DNA of 64,000 bases from Bdellovibrio sp. UBA4095. GTDB taxonomy: Bacteria; Bdellovibrionota; Bdellovibrionia; Bdellovibrionales; Bdellovibrionaceae. The notes beneath the pieces were generated by a model. That model saw only the letters and a program-made list of their open reading frames with translations, was not told the origin of the DNA and did not search any database. Below, in pieces: positions 62,298-64,000 of the stretch. How positions within the stretch are numbered: the stretch's first letter is position 1; each line of letters opens with the position of its first letter. The position numbers and the translations under genes were made by a program. The DNA lies in assembly GCA_002381805.1 (NCBI GenBank), contig DFXZ01000004.1, positions 496,001 through 560,000 on the forward strand. Direction: 5' to 3'.

Positions 62298-63025
62298 AAA
62301 CTCATGACCTCTTGAAGAAACTCTTGGGCCAGCGGAACTTTTGAGAGTTTAATTTGGTCCGGCGTACCTTGTGCGATGATCTTTCCCTTATCCAAAAGAA
62401 TGATTTGGTCCGCTATCTCTAGGGCGCACTTCATGTCATGGCTAACTACCAAAGAAGTCGTTCGCAGCTGCCTCGACAGCTCCAGAATTAAGTTATTAAC
62501 AGCGGTCGTGGTGACTGGATCCAATCCTGTGGTGGGTTCATCGAAAAGTAAAATCTTGGGCTCAAGAGCGACAGTTCGGGCCAAGCTGACTCGTTTTTGC
62601 ATGCCGTAAGAAATTTCAGCCGGCATTTTTTGCGAAATCCCACTCAGATGCACAACTTTCAGCGCTTTATCCACCCGTTCGATAATTTCTGCTTCACTCA
62701 AGTTGAAATGGCGACGCAGACCAAAGGCAACGTTTTCAAAGACATTTAGAGAATCAAAAAGGGCGGGGTGCTGAAACACCATGCCGCATTTTTTTCTTAC
62801 TAAGAAGTAGTCTTCTTCACTGAGTCTTGCGACCTCTTGGCCATCAATCCAAATTTCTCCCTCGTCAGGAGTCATCAGTCCAACAATATTCTTGAGCAAG
62901 ACAGATTTGCCCGTACCAGAGGTGCCAAGAATAAAGACGATCTCGCCTTCTTGAATCGAAAGATTCAAGCCATTAAGGACGGTATGAGTGCCAAATCGCT
63001 TTACCAGATTTTTAAATTCGATCAC
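62294..63025 (-). CDS. mlaF: MlaF-type ABC ATPase
   Basis: 243 aa: Walker A LGTSGTGKSVLLKNI, signature EISYGMQKRVSLAR (variant SYGMQ), Walker B ILLFDEPTTGLDP. It begins with GTG at 63025. It heads the ATPase-permease-permease-MCE-barrel unit. It powers lipid transport between membranes. Confidence 0.92.
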   Translation of the reverse strand: MIEFKNLVKRFGTHTVLNGLNLSIQEGEIVFILGTSGTGKSVLLKNIVGLMTPDEGEIWIDGQEVARLSEEDYFLVRKKCGMVFQHPALFDSLNVFENVAFGLRRHFNLSEAEIIERVDKALKVVHLSGISQKMPAEISYGMQKRVSLARTVALEPKILLFDEPTTGLDPVTTTAVNNLILELSRQLRTTSLVVSHDMKCALEIADQIILLDKGKIIAQGTPDQIKLSKVPLAQEFLQEVMSL

Positions 63026-63076
63026 AACTCATCGTAGGTGGCTTAACAATACGAGGTCAACCGACAATTCTGGTGC

Positions 63077-63343
63077 TCATTGGTGTGCGGGATGAGAGTA
63101 GTCCGATTGTTCACAAGGTATCAGCTCCACGACATCCTTTGGCGAAAATCCAACTTCAGCCACAGTCGCATCTAAAGGGACTTTGCGTCCTTTGAAAAGA
63201 AGGCTCATCGTCTTTGTCGGTTTAGTAGAGACAGTTGCGGCCTGTTGAACTTTATCAATCAATTGCGCAATTGTGTCAGTTTCGTAGGCGTAGATTAAGA
63301 GTTCTGCGCGATCTCCAGCGACATACCCAAGAATTGGAATCAT
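63077..63343 (-). CDS. small ubiquitin-fold-like (beta-grasp) protein (88 aa)
   Basis: The order is beta (LLIYAY), helix (TIAQLIDKVQQAA), beta (MSLLFKGRKVPL), a short turn helix (VAEVGFSPKD) and beta (VVELIP), the ubiquitin/YukD pattern. The segment LLFKGRKVPLDATVAEVGF aligns well with ubiquitin's LIFAGKQLEDGRTLSDYNI. There is no C-terminal Gly-Gly; the tail ends SHPAHQ. GGGGAGG gives a very strong ribosome site. It lies between two Mla-type ATPases. Function unknown. Confidence 0.7.
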   Translation of the reverse strand: MIPILGYVAGDRAELLIYAYETDTIAQLIDKVQQAATVSTKPTKTMSLLFKGRKVPLDATVAEVGFSPKDVVELIPCEQSDYSHPAHQ

Positions 63344-63437
63344 GGTTTCCTCCCCATTTATCGGCTAAACCATAACTGTAGCACGGAGCTCATTCGTAAA
63401 AAGGAAAGTGCCTAAAGACAGAGGTGTTTTTGACTTT

Positions 63438-64000
63438 TCAAAGTGTCGAGAGCGGACCCTCAGCGCGCCCATGAATAAACTGCTGAACTCGAAGATCCTG
63501 ATGTTGTGATAACCTATCTGGGCTGCCTAATACCAAAACCTCTTGATCCACCACCATGGCCACCGTATCAGCCATCTGATAGATGCGATTCATATCATTC
63601 ATGACAGCAACAACAGTGGATCCCTTTTCCTTTTTCAGTCGCATGATAAGTTCGACAATTCTCTTTGAGGTGACGGGATCAAGTCCGGCAGTAGGATCAT
63701 CATAAAAAATAATCTCTGGCTCCAAAGCAAGTGCCCGGGCAATTCCCAAGCGCTTTTGCATTCCGCCACTGATCTCATCGGGAAAGAGATTACGAGCCTG
63801 AGGTATACCCACTTGCTCCAGAAAGTATTCGGCTTTCTCTTCGATTTCCTGCTCGGATAACATCGTTGTTTCCCTTAGGGGAAATGCGATATTCTCTAAA
63901 CAAGAGAAAGAGTCGAATAAGGCATTTTTCTGAAAAAGAATTCCCATCTTTTTCAGGATTGCCAAACGCTGTTTCTTGCTAAGCGTCAACCACTCGCTCT
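63438..64000 (-). CDS. MlaF-type ABC ATPase, partial at window edge
   Basis: The C-terminal 187 residues are in the window and the gene continues to the right. The signature EISGGMQKRLGIARA and Walker B IIFYDDPTAGLDP are present; the Walker A part is missing because of the window edge. In Walker B the catalytic Glu is replaced by Asp (DDPTAG), which could slow hydrolysis. It may belong to a second Mla-like locus. Confidence 0.82.
   Translation of the reverse strand, partial: SEWLTLSKKQRLAILKKMGILFQKNALFDSFSCLENIAFPLRETTMLSEQEIEEKAEYFLEQVGIPQARNLFPDEISGGMQKRLGIARALALEPEIIFYDDPTAGLDPVTSKRIVELIMRLKKEKGSTVVAVMNDMNRIYQMADTVAMVVDQEVLVLGSPDRLSQHQDLRVQQFIHGRAEGPLSTL

Noticed and set aside
63358..63365. 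GCCGATAA on the minus strand before the ubiquitin-fold gene, suggesting another sigma-28 promoter
   Set aside because: No TAAA-type -35 element at the right distance, and the start would fall almost on the ribosome site.

Overview
The window reads as a compact chromosome segment of a predatory bacterium of the Bdellovibrio group (Bdellovibrionota). This rests on moderate GC content, dense gene packing, the lipoprotein leader ending in FFQNCGKAGF, the many secreted proteins of unknown function, and the mix of peptidoglycan-handling, Tad-type and Mla-type genes. The assignment is inferred from family recognition; no rRNA or species marker lies in the window. Most of it is core housekeeping DNA, with one clear accessory stretch.

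Layout: 0-5 kb (minus strand) carries ftsE-ftsX-envC-ctpA, a division and septal murein-hydrolase control operon, flanked by a secreted hypothetical and a small conserved protein. 5-15.3 kb (plus) carries a DUF481 outer-membrane protein, mscL, a secreted coiled-coil protein behind a sigma-28-like promoter, a class A penicillin-binding protein translationally overlapped with uvrA, and msbA. 15.5-17.1 kb is a sigma-54 activator with a strong terminator. 17.1-22.5 kb is an AT-rich accessory block: a hipBA toxin-antitoxin pair with a HipB-type operator, then six minus-strand genes for membrane proteins, mostly unrecognised. 22.7-25.7 kb carries a degenerate sigma-54 AAA+ protein and an AmgK/MurU-type sugar kinase and nucleotidyltransferase pair.

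25.7-30.4 kb (minus) is a TadG-like protein with two large secreted Gly-rich or Cys-rich proteins. 30.5-42.3 kb mixes NagZ, a TonB-like protein, a PorV/FadL-like barrel, an active M23 endopeptidase, a lipoprotein, GalU, PriA and a CFI-box protein. 42.3-54.4 kb is a long plus-strand run: an FAD protein, rpsB (structured leader), tsf, pyrH, frr, uppS, cdsA, rseP, tsaB, a MinD-like ATPase, a J-like/RodZ-like protein, an RluA-family pseudouridine synthase and pgeF, followed by a HlyIII-family protein. 55-59 kb has tRNA-Phe, a reverse trans-sulfuration pair (CBS and CGL), truncated-looking TadB/TadC proteins and a Lys/Ala-repeat histone-like protein. 59.3-64 kb is an Mla-type lipid transport locus with two different permeases, an MCE protein, an ATPase, a ubiquitin-fold-like small protein and a second ATPase running off the window edge.

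Theme: cell-envelope work dominates. Division-site hydrolase control, PBP1A, NagZ, AmgK/MurU, PgeF, UppS, CdsA, RseP, MsbA and Mla transport together cover synthesis, remodelling, recycling and lipid homeostasis. That fits an organism that digests and rebuilds walls during its life cycle, though the link to predation is inference.
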